Shown here: one piece after another, positions 38,359 through 48,155 of the stretch
How the letters are laid out: each line of letters begins with the position of its first letter
How positions within the stretch are numbered: position 1 is the first letter of the stretch
Origin: Thorsellia anophelis DSM 18579
GTDB taxonomy: Bacteria > Pseudomonadota > Gammaproteobacteria > Enterobacterales > Thorselliaceae
Direction: 5' to 3'
DNA: 49,303 bases
Assembly (NCBI RefSeq): GCF_900111395.1
Contig: NZ_FOHV01000019.1
Span: 1 to 49,303 of the forward strand
Program-made: the position numbers and the translations under genes
Notes under the pieces: generated by a model
The model's input: the letters and a program-made list of their open reading frames with translations, nothing else
What the model was told of the DNA's origin: nothing
Database searches by the model: none

Positions 38359-39570
38359 ATGCCGTATTTATTATTTTTGAACAATAATTATATTAAGCGT
38401 ATTCGCTTTATCCTAATTGTGCTGATATCAGCAATATTGTTTATTTCAGTTTGTGCTCAGGCGGCAACTTATACTGGTAGAATTGGTAACGAAGAAATTA
38501 TTTTGGAATTAACGGATGATGAACGTGAACCTGAAATTAGCTATATTGGTAGATATTTTAAACAAAAATTATTAGTGGATATGCCTGTAATAGGCATTGA
38601 AAATCAAGAAGAACTCAAGCTATTTGAAGGGTTTGAACGTACTGATTCTTCAACCTATATTCAATTACTATATCAAGATGCAGGATTCATTGGCAAACGA
38701 ATAGAAACTAGCACCTTACCAACAAATGAACAACCTGTATATCTTCATAAAATACAGTATATAGTAACAAGCCCTTCAGATTCGGATTATTTACTTGAGC
38801 TTTCAGTCGAAAATCCATACGAATATTTAAGGCAGAAAAAGTTTCAGTTCAAGGAAATAGATTACCAATCAATGCAGATGAATTATAATAAAAGAAATCA
38901 TCTTCCTTTGATTTTACCGGATAATTTAAAACATTCATTTGTTTGGTTTAATGAATCGATATCAGGATTTGATTTTTTTAAGTTAGTAATTGATGATGAA
39001 AATAAAGGTAATTTAATCGTTCAAAATAATGCAGAGCAAAACACTGATACAATAGCACCAAATATTGAAAATGCAGATAATAAAATTAACTCTGAGCTAG
39101 AGATTATCTTTAGAAGGATGCTAGCAGATTTTGCAACTTGTTTTCATTATGAAGAGTATTCAACTACCATGATGCCGGTTTTTTTAAGTGATAAATTCCT
39201 AAGCATTCAGCTAGAAACTCATATGGATTGTGGTGGAGCACACCCTGTAGAAATAATAAAGGGAATAACGTTTAATCGAAGAACAGGTAATAGGATGACT
39301 TTAACGGAGTTATTAAATTTTGCTGAGCCTAGTGCAATAGCCCCTTGGGCCGTGGAACAAATAAAAACTCACCATCAAGTACATCTTTCGGATACTGAAT
39401 GTGATTACCAAAAAGCGTCTAATTGGGAATGGATGGATGAATCTGGCTGGGCATTAACTCCAGATGGATTGATGCTAATCCCAGAGGGTTTTCCAGAATA
39501 TCAGCGATCTTGCAAATTTATTAACTGGGCAATTATTCCATTTGATTCTCTGAATATTGATATGCATTAA
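38359..39570 (+). CDS. Secreted/periplasmic DUF3298-like protein
   Basis: 403 residues. An N-terminal hydrophobic stretch (FILIVLISAILFISVCAQAA, residues about 17-36) ends in a likely signal-peptidase site AQA-A. Residues about 37-90 (YTGRIGNEEIILELT and IGRYFKQK) follow the pattern of a small beta domain found in exported proteins. The C-terminal third has DCGGAHPVEIIKG and FNRRTGNRMTLTELL, the DUF3298 signature also found in the lysozyme-sensing anti-sigma factor RsiV. Two Cys pairs could form disulfides. AAGGAG lies six bases before the ATG. Function is unknown; a role in wall or lysozyme interaction is only a family-based guess. The conjugation-type genes begin 130 bases downstream. Confidence 0.6.
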   Translation: MPYLLFLNNNYIKRIRFILIVLISAILFISVCAQAATYTGRIGNEEIILELTDDEREPEISYIGRYFKQKLLVDMPVIGIENQEELKLFEGFERTDSSTYIQLLYQDAGFIGKRIETSTLPTNEQPVYLHKIQYIVTSPSDSDYLLELSVENPYEYLRQKKFQFKEIDYQSMQMNYNKRNHLPLILPDNLKHSFVWFNESISGFDFFKLVIDDENKGNLIVQNNAEQNTDTIAPNIENADNKINSELEIIFRRMLADFATCFHYEEYSTTMMPVFLSDKFLSIQLETHMDCGGAHPVEIIKGITFNRRTGNRMTLTELLNFAEPSAIAPWAVEQIKTHHQVHLSDTECDYQKASNWEWMDESGWALTPDGLMLIPEGFPEYQRSCKFINWAIIPFDSLNIDMH

Positions 39571-39702
39571 ACCAAAAATTTATCATAAAATATCAATTAT
39601 CAGATAGATAAATTAATTCGGAGAAATTTTAAAATATTAAGTTTTTCTGTCTCCTAATTCCTTAATTATATTGCATTATAATGATTTTAATTAGGATGCA
39701 AT

Positions 39703-41286
39703 ATGAGACAAAATAGTATCTTCTCTGAGAATAATACTGACATTATCCTCTCTCCTTTAAGAGGCCTATCTCTCCAGTGTAACCATACCCCGAACTGTGT
39801 CTTAAATCTTCTATCTAAAATTAGAAAAATGATTGCAATCAATGAAATTGAATATGTACAGTACATTAAGCCTAATTTAGATAAGCTAGTTGACTATTTA
39901 TCTTTTCTTCCAAGTTCTGAGTTACACCACCATGCCTACGAATATGGACTTTTAATACATAGTTTAGAAGTGGGGTATTATACGTTGGTGCTTGCTGAGG
40001 AACATCTATTTGCCATTACAGGATCACCGAAAGAGAAAAAGGAGTTGGATTTAAAGTGGAGAGTTGCAGCCTTGTTCGCTGGGTTATTGCATGATATGGG
40101 AAGAGTTTTAACAGATTTTAAAATCACTTGCCAAGACAAAAATATTCATTGGAATCCGTATGAGTGCTCATTTAAAGATTGGCTAGCACAATATGGAGTT
40201 GTGAACTATTGTGTCAAATGGCAAAAAGAACGATTTAAACAGCATGAAGCTTTTGGAGTGGTAGGGATGAATTTAGTTTTATCACCTGTCACTATGTCTT
40301 GGCTTTCAAGCAGTAACCAAGAAATTATTTTAGCTTTAACTACAGCACTATCATATGGTGATAAAAAAAGTCGTTTGTCAAAACTAGTGATTAAAGCAGA
40401 TCAATTAAGTGTTGAAGCTGATTTGAAAAAGCATAATCGAAATTTTGCTAATGGCTCTGAAACTCCAACTATTCTAATTTTAAAACAATTAATGCGAACA
40501 TTTGTTCAAGAAGGTATTTGGACTTTAAATCAAAAGGGCGCAAGGCTATGGGTGTGTAGAAGTAGAAAAGGAGATAAAGCAGAACTCTATTTGGTTTGGC
40601 GTCAAGCTATTTCAGAGATGATTGCTAGGGCCTCAAAATTGCAGTTAACAGGTTTAAATTTAGATGAAAATTCACTTCTTGACTTATTTATTACCGGAGA
40701 CATTGTTTCACTTGATTTAACCAGAGATGGTTTTTTTAAACTTGCGCCAAAATGTTTAACTCAAACAAATAAATCTATATTTTTGAATATGGTAAAAATA
40801 AATGATCCAGCTTGGTTAATAGAACATCTTGAAAATTGGCAGGAAGACTTAACTACTTTTGAGAATTGTTTTGATTGTGTTAATGCCCCCCTTTTAGAAA
40901 AAAACAGGACGCAGGAAGAAGTTGATGCCAGCCAATTGACAGAACTGGCTAATAATATCTCTGATAATGATAACAGTCAGCCTACGATGTTTTCAAATTT
41001 AAATTCGTCATCTGATGAAGCCAAATCTCAGCGAAAGACAACAAATAAAATCTTTAACACTATTCTGACTAAGTTAAGCACTGAATGGATAATACTAATC
41101 AAAGAGGATGAAGATGGGCTTTATCTGAATTTACATGAGCTTAGACAAATTAATCAGACATCAGGGATAAGTGATAGTGATTTAATTAGTGCGTTAATGG
41201 AACATAAACTTTGTCAATTTGAGCCTAATGGTCAGATTAGAATTCTTATGACGTTGACCGAATTAATTTTGAACAACAAAACATAG
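39703..41286 (+). CDS. traI: MOBH-type relaxase, TraI_2/HD family
   Basis: 527 residues. LHHHAYEYGLLIHSLEVG (His75-77 and His86) and GLLHDMGRVLTD (His130-Asp131) are the MOBH relaxase metal-site motifs of TraI from SXT/R391, IncHI/IncA-C and PFGI-1 elements; WNPYECSFKDWL and KQHEAFG follow as expected. The C-terminal part (about 430-527) resembles the TraI_2_C winged-helix region. It would nick oriT and pilot DNA. It is shorter than SXT TraI (about 716), mainly in the middle and the linker. The usual HDxGK Lys is Arg134. AGGA lies 8 bases before the ATG. traD follows 50 bases later. Confidence 0.85.
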   Translation: MRQNSIFSENNTDIILSPLRGLSLQCNHTPNCVLNLLSKIRKMIAINEIEYVQYIKPNLDKLVDYLSFLPSSELHHHAYEYGLLIHSLEVGYYTLVLAEEHLFAITGSPKEKKELDLKWRVAALFAGLLHDMGRVLTDFKITCQDKNIHWNPYECSFKDWLAQYGVVNYCVKWQKERFKQHEAFGVVGMNLVLSPVTMSWLSSSNQEIILALTTALSYGDKKSRLSKLVIKADQLSVEADLKKHNRNFANGSETPTILILKQLMRTFVQEGIWTLNQKGARLWVCRSRKGDKAELYLVWRQAISEMIARASKLQLTGLNLDENSLLDLFITGDIVSLDLTRDGFFKLAPKCLTQTNKSIFLNMVKINDPAWLIEHLENWQEDLTTFENCFDCVNAPLLEKNRTQEEVDASQLTELANNISDNDNSQPTMFSNLNSSSDEAKSQRKTTNKIFNTILTKLSTEWIILIKEDEDGLYLNLHELRQINQTSGISDSDLISALMEHKLCQFEPNGQIRILMTLTELILNNKT

Positions 41287-41335
41287 GGGAATGTATTTTG
41301 GTTGCTATAAATAATACTTTTAGTTTGGATGAATA

Positions 41336-43171
41336 ATGAAATTAAAAACTGATTATCAGATGCCATGGCGGCCAATATATGAAGGTTATCTCCTAATTAT
41401 TTGGGGGAGCAGCATTTTAGCGTTTTTCAGCTTAAGCTTCAATTCCAGACTGCCTAAGTTTATTTTTTTCTTAGGGATGGGATATGCCCTCATCATGTTT
41501 TTAATTACCCTTCCAGGTGCAAGGTCAATGTGGGTTCTACAAAAAGGCATCTCTGGCAAAAAATTAACCTTTACGACGCTATCTGCAGTGAAATTGATTA
41601 TGAAGTCCACACCGAATAGCTTATGGTTAGGGTATGGGTTTGAATGGACAGCTGCTCATACACAAAAACTGATAGATTATCAAAGATATCAATTAAAGCA
41701 TGATCTTACACGTAAAATGCCATCTGATGCATTTGGTTCTAACTGGATACATGGCCTAAATTTAGGCGATGATGCGATTTATCAACCCTTAGCGCATACA
41801 GAAGGACACACGCTTATTGTCGGAACGACAGGCGCTGGAAAAACCCGTTGCTTTGATACGCTGATTACCCAGGCTATTTTGAGAAATGAAGCTGTAATTA
41901 TTATTGATCCTAAAGGTGACAAGGAGCTTTGTGATAACGCAAAACGAGCATGTATAGCAAGTGGGGATTTAGGGAGATTTGTTTTTTTTCATCCCGGTTT
42001 TCCAGAAATATCTGCAAGAATTAATCCACTGCGTAATTTTAATCGAGGAACTGAAATCGCAAGTCGTATTGCTGCACTAATTCCGTCTGAAACGGGCGCT
42101 GATCCATTTAAAGCATTTGGGCAAATGGCCTTAAATAACATCGTACAAGGTCTATTAATTATTGGTAGAAAGCCTGATTTAAAAACGCTTCGGTACTATT
42201 TAGAAAGTGGGCCTGATGAATTAGTCATTGAGGCAGTTAGTGCATGGTGCTTAATTAGTTTTAAGCAATTTGAAGTGGATTTTACCAATTTACAAGCTAA
42301 AGCCAACCGCAACGCATATAAATTAGCTCATTATTTGTATGACTATTATTTTATACATATCCAATCAATAGCACCAAATAGTGATCTTGAAGGATTATTG
42401 AGTATGTTCAAGCATGATAAAACTCACTATTCTAAGATGGTAGCTTCGTTAATGCCAATTTTAAATATGTTGACCTCAAGTGAATTAGGGCCATTGCTTT
42501 CACCTGAACGCTCTGATCCTGATATTAATATTACGCTTACTGATAGCGCAAGAATCATTCAAACTGCTAGTGTGGCGTATATTGGACTTGATTCCTTGAC
42601 TGATGCAATGGTTGGTAGCGCTATTGGTTCTTTAATATTATCTGATTTAACTGCGGTATCGGGTGACCGCTACAATTATGGTATCGATAATCAGCCTGTT
42701 AATATCTTTATAGATGAAGCTGCTGAAGTGATTAATGATCCTTTTATTCAATTATTAAACAAAGGTAGAGGGGCAAAAATGCGTTGTATTATAGCGACAC
42801 AAACCTTTTCTGATTTTGCTGCTAGGACCGGTAGTGAAGCAAAAGCAAGGCAAGTATTAGGTAATATCAATAACTTAATAGTATTTAGAGTGATGGATGC
42901 GCAAACTCAGCAGTATGTGACAGAGAATCTGCCCAAAGTCAGAGTTAATACAGTTGTTCGTGACCAAGGTGGTAGTACAAAAGGGGATGATCTAATGGAA
43001 TATAGTGGCAGTTACGCAGAACGATTAATGGAAGAAGAAATGGAGATTTTTCCATCAGCTATGTTAGGACAATTACCTAATTTAGAATATTTAGCTATGA
43101 TTTCAGGAGGAAGGCTTATCAAAGGACGATTACCTATTTTGGTGGCAGATAACCTTCAGATGAAAAAATGA
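41336..43171 (+). CDS. traD: Conjugative coupling protein TraD (VirD4 family, SXT/PFGI class)
   Basis: 611 residues, full length for the SXT class. Two N-terminal membrane helices (about 16-34 and 40-60) anchor a hexameric ATPase. Walker A is GTTGAGKT (163-170), followed by VIIIDPKGDKEL; Walker B is NIFIDEAAEVIND (Asp460-Glu461), and CIIATQTFSDFAARTGS is the conserved sensor region. It links the relaxase-DNA complex to a type IV secretion channel. All ATPase motifs are intact. The last four bases overlap the start of the next gene, so the two are coupled. No T4SS genes are in the window. Confidence 0.92.
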   Translation: MKLKTDYQMPWRPIYEGYLLIIWGSSILAFFSLSFNSRLPKFIFFLGMGYALIMFLITLPGARSMWVLQKGISGKKLTFTTLSAVKLIMKSTPNSLWLGYGFEWTAAHTQKLIDYQRYQLKHDLTRKMPSDAFGSNWIHGLNLGDDAIYQPLAHTEGHTLIVGTTGAGKTRCFDTLITQAILRNEAVIIIDPKGDKELCDNAKRACIASGDLGRFVFFHPGFPEISARINPLRNFNRGTEIASRIAALIPSETGADPFKAFGQMALNNIVQGLLIIGRKPDLKTLRYYLESGPDELVIEAVSAWCLISFKQFEVDFTNLQAKANRNAYKLAHYLYDYYFIHIQSIAPNSDLEGLLSMFKHDKTHYSKMVASLMPILNMLTSSELGPLLSPERSDPDINITLTDSARIIQTASVAYIGLDSLTDAMVGSAIGSLILSDLTAVSGDRYNYGIDNQPVNIFIDEAAEVINDPFIQLLNKGRGAKMRCIIATQTFSDFAARTGSEAKARQVLGNINNLIVFRVMDAQTQQYVTENLPKVRVNTVVRDQGGSTKGDDLMEYSGSYAERLMEEEMEIFPSAMLGQLPNLEYLAMISGGRLIKGRLPILVADNLQMKK

Positions 43172-43797
43172 AGCATCCTCTTTGGTTAATTTTATTGATT
43201 TTAGGCGCGGAGCTTATCATTATTTTGGTGTTTATTTCTTATGATTGGCATAACGAAATTGGTAAGGCTCAATGGCAACGTGATTATGGTTTTTATGGGA
43301 ATGAGACGCTTAGTTTTACAAGTGAGCGAGGAAATATATTTTATAATCAGATTTTTATTGAAAGTCATGTGAAATTTGAAGTGACTCATTTTTTGCTTCC
43401 CACTGAATTAGAAAAATTAAAATCAAGAGGAATGAGTAGCTTAGGAGATGTTTGGTTTGATTGGATAGAAAATAGACTAGCCGCATTATTCAGTGCACTA
43501 GAAAATATTATCCAGCGAATGAGTTTATTGCTACTGTGGTGGCCGGTATGGGTGATCATTTTAATCAGTGCCATCACAAGTGGATATATTAAATTAAAAA
43601 TAGGTCAATCTAATTTTAGTTACTCAAGCCCAACGATTCATCGGTATGGATTCAAATCAGCACTTATATTATTTTTTATGGCTATCTTATTAATTATTAT
43701 TCCAATAGCTATTTATCCATGGTTAGTTCCTTTACTTATCTCATGCGGTTGCGGACTATTAGGGAGCGTTATTGCAAACAGGCAAAAGAAAATATAG
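43168..43797 (+). CDS. DUF4400 (TraJ-like) membrane protein
   Basis: 209 residues with four predicted membrane helices: one at the N-terminus (LWLILLILGAELIIILVFISYDW), one near 125-145 and a pair in the last 60 residues. A periplasmic-looking stretch separates the first two. Position directly after traD with an ATGA overlap and the general layout match the DUF4400 protein (called TraJ in SXT) that follows traI-traD in SXT/IncA-C elements. Its role there is accessory to transfer and poorly defined. Assignment rests mostly on context and topology. Confidence 0.7.
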   Translation: MKHPLWLILLILGAELIIILVFISYDWHNEIGKAQWQRDYGFYGNETLSFTSERGNIFYNQIFIESHVKFEVTHFLLPTELEKLKSRGMSSLGDVWFDWIENRLAALFSALENIIQRMSLLLLWWPVWVIILISAITSGYIKLKIGQSNFSYSSPTIHRYGFKSALILFFMAILLIIIPIAIYPWLVPLLISCGCGLLGSVIANRQKKI

Positions 43798-44040
43798 TCA
43801 ATTATCAGTTTTTATGTCCGTGTTAGTTTTTAACTGCTCCTATCACCTCACGACTGTTACGATATTTAACCTAACCAATTTCACGTAAGTCAATTCGATG
43901 ATTAGATTGTTCTATTTTACAACCGTAAGTAAATTGTTATGAAAGACGAATCTAATTTTCCTACTTATACTTTCACTATTGCTTTTCAAGTCAATAAGTA
44001 TGCCATGATCACTTAATAAGATTACCTCGGTTAGTATTTC

Positions 44041-45843
44041 TTATTGGCAAGGTAAAAAGTTCGTTTGCATTACAACCTCATAACCAACTCTAAAAAAACC
44101 ATCAATTGGCAACATAGCAACTTCCATAATTTGACCAGCTTGTTCAGCAGTTAAAGGTGGTAAAGTAAATGTATTAAATCCATTCACTTGATTAGGATGG
44201 CGAGTGGAAGTAAATGGGTCTATGAGATCATAGGCTAATCCTTTGGGTGCAAACTCATATGGCGAAAAATTTCTTTTGAAAGCGGCATTGTCACCACTAC
44301 CGGGACTAAAAGTATAATTCACAGTGATTATTTCGCCAGTGCCAAATTTGCCATGCAAATATAAATTTTGAATAGAAGGCGGATCACCATTTAAACTTTT
44401 TTGAGAGCTTACACTAGGACTATTCATTGGCCCACCTGCGGATTGGCAATTTGGATTAGTTTCAGGAATTAAATCTTCCTTATTATCTTCCGGTGGCGTT
44501 ACCACAGTTTCATCAGGTGGAGTTTGATCCGTCTCGTCAGGTGGCATTACCACAGTTTCATCAGGTGGAGTTTGAACCGTCTCGTCAGGTGGCATTACCG
44601 CAGTTTCATCAGGTGGAGTTTGATCCGTCTCGTCAGGTGGCATTATCGCAGTTTCATCAGGTGGAGTTTGATCCGTCTCGTCAGGTGGCATTACCACAGT
44701 TTCCTCGGGTGGAGTTTGAATTGTTTCATCTGGTGGTATCACTGCATTCTCTTCTGGGGGGGGAGATGACTCTATAACTGGAGGGAGTGGTTTTATATTA
44801 TCCTGGATTAATGGATTAAATTCAATTTCTACAGTATTTGAGATAAGGTCATCAAGTTGTGAATAAATCTGGAATATCCCTGGTGTTTGCGAACTAAAAT
44901 CTAGCCTGGCTAAGCCCTGATTACTCGTAGCTACGCCAAGAACCATCTCCTCATTTTTAAATTTAATGACAACATCATCAATTAAATAAATGATTCCATC
45001 TTTTACTTTAAAAACTTTAACTTCCAAAGTATTTATCTCACCTACTAAAGCATCGGATTTAGTAGAAGAGAGTTCTAATCTTCTAAATGGAACTTCAAGT
45101 GTTGGGGGTGTTTTGGTTTGCATTTTTTTTCTTTGATGCAAACTAGTATCAAATTGGGCCAAATCTAATCTTTGCGATTTAAGAGATTGATATTTTGGTA
45201 GGTTTTCTGGATCTAGCTGTTCAGATAATTTTTCACCAAAACGATAAGTAAGTTGTATATACCCATTAACATCATCTTGCTCAATGTCATAATCCATATT
45301 AAATGAAAGCAAAGGTATGGGTTGATAACCTATACCTAGTCTAAATCTTTCAGTTTGTTCTTCGAATTTTGAATATGTTACTCTGCCTAATAAACTCGGT
45401 ATTTTAGCGGGGCGAGCAGTAAATCCCATATCAAAACCATCTGCAGTTTTACCCAAATAATCCCCATTCAGCCTCCAGCTATCTAATCCAAAATATTGAT
45501 TAGCTTTAAAGTTGTATGTTTCATTAGACGCTTCAAACCCTATGCTTAGTTGTTGGTTATGATCGTCATTAGTGATTAAAAATGAATTGAGACCAAACAG
45601 ATAATTTTCAGCTTCAGCTCTATGCCCAAAACCTAAGTAATAAGCATCATTTGTGACGCCTGCTTGAGTAAATGTTGTGTAATTATCACCTTGTTTTAAT
45701 GGAATCAATAATTCTATGTTTTTCTCATTTCCCACTCTAATCTGTGTTGTCCCATCAAATGAATAAGTCATCGGAATGTAAAATATCGTGCATAATCCTA
45801 TCTTTGCAATTAGATGGTGTGTGGATTTTATCTTTAATTTCAT
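44041..45843 (-). CDS. Compact inverse autotransporter (intimin/invasin type)
   Basis: 600 residues: signal peptide (about 1-28), a beta-barrel of about 12 strands (30-215), an Ig-like BIG_1-type domain (about 250-340), a proline-rich repeat spacer (about 355-460) and a C-terminal module (about 485-600). Barrel evidence is the alternating strands (YLFGLNSFLITNDD, LLGRVTYSKF, PLLSFNMDYDIE) and the closing EKLSEQLDPENLPKYQSLKS, which parallels the QLDP...RSL...SRYDLV end of invasin/FdeC barrels. No LysM domain precedes the barrel. The C-terminal module (PSIQNLYLHGKFGTGE) matches modules of the secreted Ig-like protein at 5942-8215. It should sit in the outer membrane and display its C-terminus, as an adhesin or, Zir-like, with a secreted partner. 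Confidence 0.75.
   Translation of the reverse strand: MKLKIKSTHHLIAKIGLCTIFYIPMTYSFDGTTQIRVGNEKNIELLIPLKQGDNYTTFTQAGVTNDAYYLGFGHRAEAENYLFGLNSFLITNDDHNQQLSIGFEASNETYNFKANQYFGLDSWRLNGDYLGKTADGFDMGFTARPAKIPSLLGRVTYSKFEEQTERFRLGIGYQPIPLLSFNMDYDIEQDDVNGYIQLTYRFGEKLSEQLDPENLPKYQSLKSQRLDLAQFDTSLHQRKKMQTKTPPTLEVPFRRLELSSTKSDALVGEINTLEVKVFKVKDGIIYLIDDVVIKFKNEEMVLGVATSNQGLARLDFSSQTPGIFQIYSQLDDLISNTVEIEFNPLIQDNIKPLPPVIESSPPPEENAVIPPDETIQTPPEETVVMPPDETDQTPPDETAIMPPDETDQTPPDETAVMPPDETVQTPPDETVVMPPDETDQTPPDETVVTPPEDNKEDLIPETNPNCQSAGGPMNSPSVSSQKSLNGDPPSIQNLYLHGKFGTGEIITVNYTFSPGSGDNAAFKRNFSPYEFAPKGLAYDLIDPFTSTRHPNQVNGFNTFTLPPLTAEQAGQIMEVAMLPIDGFFRVGYEVVMQTNFLPCQ
44507..44746. repeat. Five 48-bp tandem repeats (PPDET spacer)
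   Basis: Five consecutive 48-base units, starting at 44507, 44555, 44603, 44651 and 44699, the last one degenerate, with partial copies at both ends. They encode 16-residue units of the type PPDETDQTPPDETAVM. Most differences between units are single bases, so copies are recent and likely variable in number between strains, altering stalk length. Confidence 0.93.
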
Positions 45844-46057
45844 ATCATAATTCTCTTAAAGTTTTTGATATCTTATAATGCAAATTGATGGCTTAAAACA
45901 CGCTGTACCAAGAATAACAAGACTATTACACACCAGTGAGTTCTGATTATGACTTATTTTAAATACTTGATCGCGATAAAGTAATACGTGTTTATACTAA
46001 AAGCATCTTAATGATTGCTGCTAGTGCATTCTATGCTGTATGTTTTTTTTAAATAAG

Positions 46058-48010
46058 TTACTCATAGCCAAGAACAGGAATACCAAGGCATTTATCTATA
46101 TAGATATCCTGAAGCGCATGGGTTGCTTTTTCAATACCGTTATCAGCGGCAGCTTGATAATATTCTTTTGCTTTTGCATAATCTATTTCAAATTCAGTGC
46201 CATATCCTCCACTTGGATATCGACTTGGGTTGTGGTAAATTTCACCTAAATAAAACATTGCTTCGGTATTTTTATTGCTAGCTGATAGCTCAAAATAATG
46301 TTTTGCTTTAGGAGATGGATAATATAATTTACCCAATTGAAACTGAGCCTGGTCATTCCATTTAACTGGTTTTGCTATTAATTTAGTGTCTACTGAAGAC
46401 TGATTTTCATCGCTGCTAAATTGATAACCAAATTTATAATTAGAAATATGTTCATTTGTTATCCCTTTGGCAATTTTTTCATCTAAACAATAATGAGTTA
46501 TGATGTCTGCTTGTGTTTTTGCTTTAATTAATCCTTGTTTAGCTGCAAGGGAATAATATTCAAGCGCTTTTTTGTATTCTATAGTGTTATTGACATATCC
46601 GTATTGATTTAAAATACCTAAAGCCATTTGGGCACCTGCATTATTTTGTTTAAAAGCAAGTTCATAATATTCCTTTGCTTTTTTCATGTCTTGTGTTACA
46701 CCTTTTCCACTATGGTATAGGCCACCAAGTTCGTATTGAGCTTCGGCATGACCTTGATTTGCGGCAAGTTCAAAAAAAATTTTCGCTTTTTTATAGTCTG
46801 GCTTAATCGCTAAATTGCCTTCATAAAATATTTTCCCTAATTTAAATTGCGCGTATTGATTTCCTTGATAAGCAGCGTATTCAAGTACTTTTGCTATTTC
46901 TAATTCAGCATGGGCTTTTAGGGCATGTTGATAAAGATCAGTGAATGGGTAGTTTTTATAATTAAGGCAATGATTGGTGATAATATTAAGTTGGTTTTCA
47001 GCATTTTTTATGCCAGCGATCGACGCTAATAGTAAATAATGCTTGGCTTTTCTAAAATCTTCCTGAACTCCTAACCCATCTTTATACATCATTCCTACTT
47101 CATACTGCGCATAAGCATTTTCTTGTTCAGCTGAGGCCTTAAAATACTCAAATGATTTTAAATAATCAGTTTTCACACCTAGTCCATGTTTGTACATTTT
47201 GCCTAGTTCATATTGAGCAATTGAATCACCATGTTTAGCTGATAACTCTAAGTAATCTTTGGCTTTTGAATAATCATTGGTCACACCATTTGCTTTTAAA
47301 TACATTAAACCTAACCATCTAGAAGCATTTTTATCATCGTTTTGAGACGCTAATTCAAAATAGTGATAGGCAGACGTGAAACTTTGTTCTACACCAGTGC
47401 CATAATAATACATTTTTCCAAGTTCAATCATTGCGGCAGTATCCCCAGCTGATGCAGCAAGCTCAAGCAACTCTTTAGCATTCTCATGCGAGCCAATAAA
47501 TGAAATATCTTCTTCGGAATCTGGTTCAGGCTCATTTTTAAAGTTTAAACAATAATAATTAAGCCAAGCGAGTTCAGTTGCAGCATTTGTGTCACCCGCA
47601 TCAATTGCTTTTTGATAGTACTCTGCCGCCTTATTAAAATTTTGGTCTACACCTAGTCCATAACGGTATACAGAGCCCAGTACAAGATAGGCTTCTGCAA
47701 ATCCTTGATTAGAAGCGAGTTCCAAATAATAATTTGCTTTAGCAAAATCTCGTTTCACCCCTGTGGCATTTTTATACATCTTGGCAAGTGCAGTTTGTGC
47801 TTCAGGATCGTTTTTAGCTGCCGCTAATTCAAAGTATTCTTTTGCTTTAGTATAATCTCGCATGCGATCGATATAAAAATACTTTCCACCTAGAGAGACT
47901 TGTGCAGCAGTATCGCCGCTGAGAGCTTTACGTTCTAGTGCTTGCAAATCATCAGCCATCACGGAATAAGATATCAAAATAATATAGACAGCCAGTAAAA
48001 TTTTATGCAT
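46058..48010 (-). CDS. Periplasmic Sel1-repeat (SLR) protein
   Basis: 650 residues with a signal peptide (MHKILLAVYIILISYSVMA, cleavage near 19). The rest is about 12 complete Sel1-like repeats of 36 residues (pattern A-x-x-LG-x-x-Y-x-x-G-x-G-V-x-x-D-x-x-K-A-x-x-Y-x-x-x-A-A), plus four half repeats that stop after the first helix in a cysteine: NYYCLN (about 152), TNHCLN (about 353), THYCLD (about 511) and IDKCLG (about 642). Sel1 arrays are protein-interaction scaffolds; several act in host interaction or envelope homeostasis. It sits between two inverse autotransporters, which may be meaningful. No partner or enzyme domain is seen. Confidence 0.88.
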   Translation of the reverse strand: MHKILLAVYIILISYSVMADDLQALERKALSGDTAAQVSLGGKYFYIDRMRDYTKAKEYFELAAAKNDPEAQTALAKMYKNATGVKRDFAKANYYLELASNQGFAEAYLVLGSVYRYGLGVDQNFNKAAEYYQKAIDAGDTNAATELAWLNYYCLNFKNEPEPDSEEDISFIGSHENAKELLELAASAGDTAAMIELGKMYYYGTGVEQSFTSAYHYFELASQNDDKNASRWLGLMYLKANGVTNDYSKAKDYLELSAKHGDSIAQYELGKMYKHGLGVKTDYLKSFEYFKASAEQENAYAQYEVGMMYKDGLGVQEDFRKAKHYLLLASIAGIKNAENQLNIITNHCLNYKNYPFTDLYQHALKAHAELEIAKVLEYAAYQGNQYAQFKLGKIFYEGNLAIKPDYKKAKIFFELAANQGHAEAQYELGGLYHSGKGVTQDMKKAKEYYELAFKQNNAGAQMALGILNQYGYVNNTIEYKKALEYYSLAAKQGLIKAKTQADIITHYCLDEKIAKGITNEHISNYKFGYQFSSDENQSSVDTKLIAKPVKWNDQAQFQLGKLYYPSPKAKHYFELSASNKNTEAMFYLGEIYHNPSRYPSGGYGTEFEIDYAKAKEYYQAAADNGIEKATHALQDIYIDKCLGIPVLGYE

Positions 48011-48155
48011 AAACTTTCTCTTAATGTATAAGCTTTATGTGAAACAGCTTGTAAATATATATCTTTAAGTTGTCAAATTGTAACATTTTTTGCTGTTGCG
48101 TTCACTTATAAATCTATACCAGTGCAAAAAAGTTGACCATCACATTTTCTATATA

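Noticed and set aside
44493-44777. Open frames of 80-95 codons on the plus strand with a 16-residue periodicity
   Set aside because: They are the antisense of the 48-bp PPDET repeats; the periodicity comes from the repeat length being a multiple of three.
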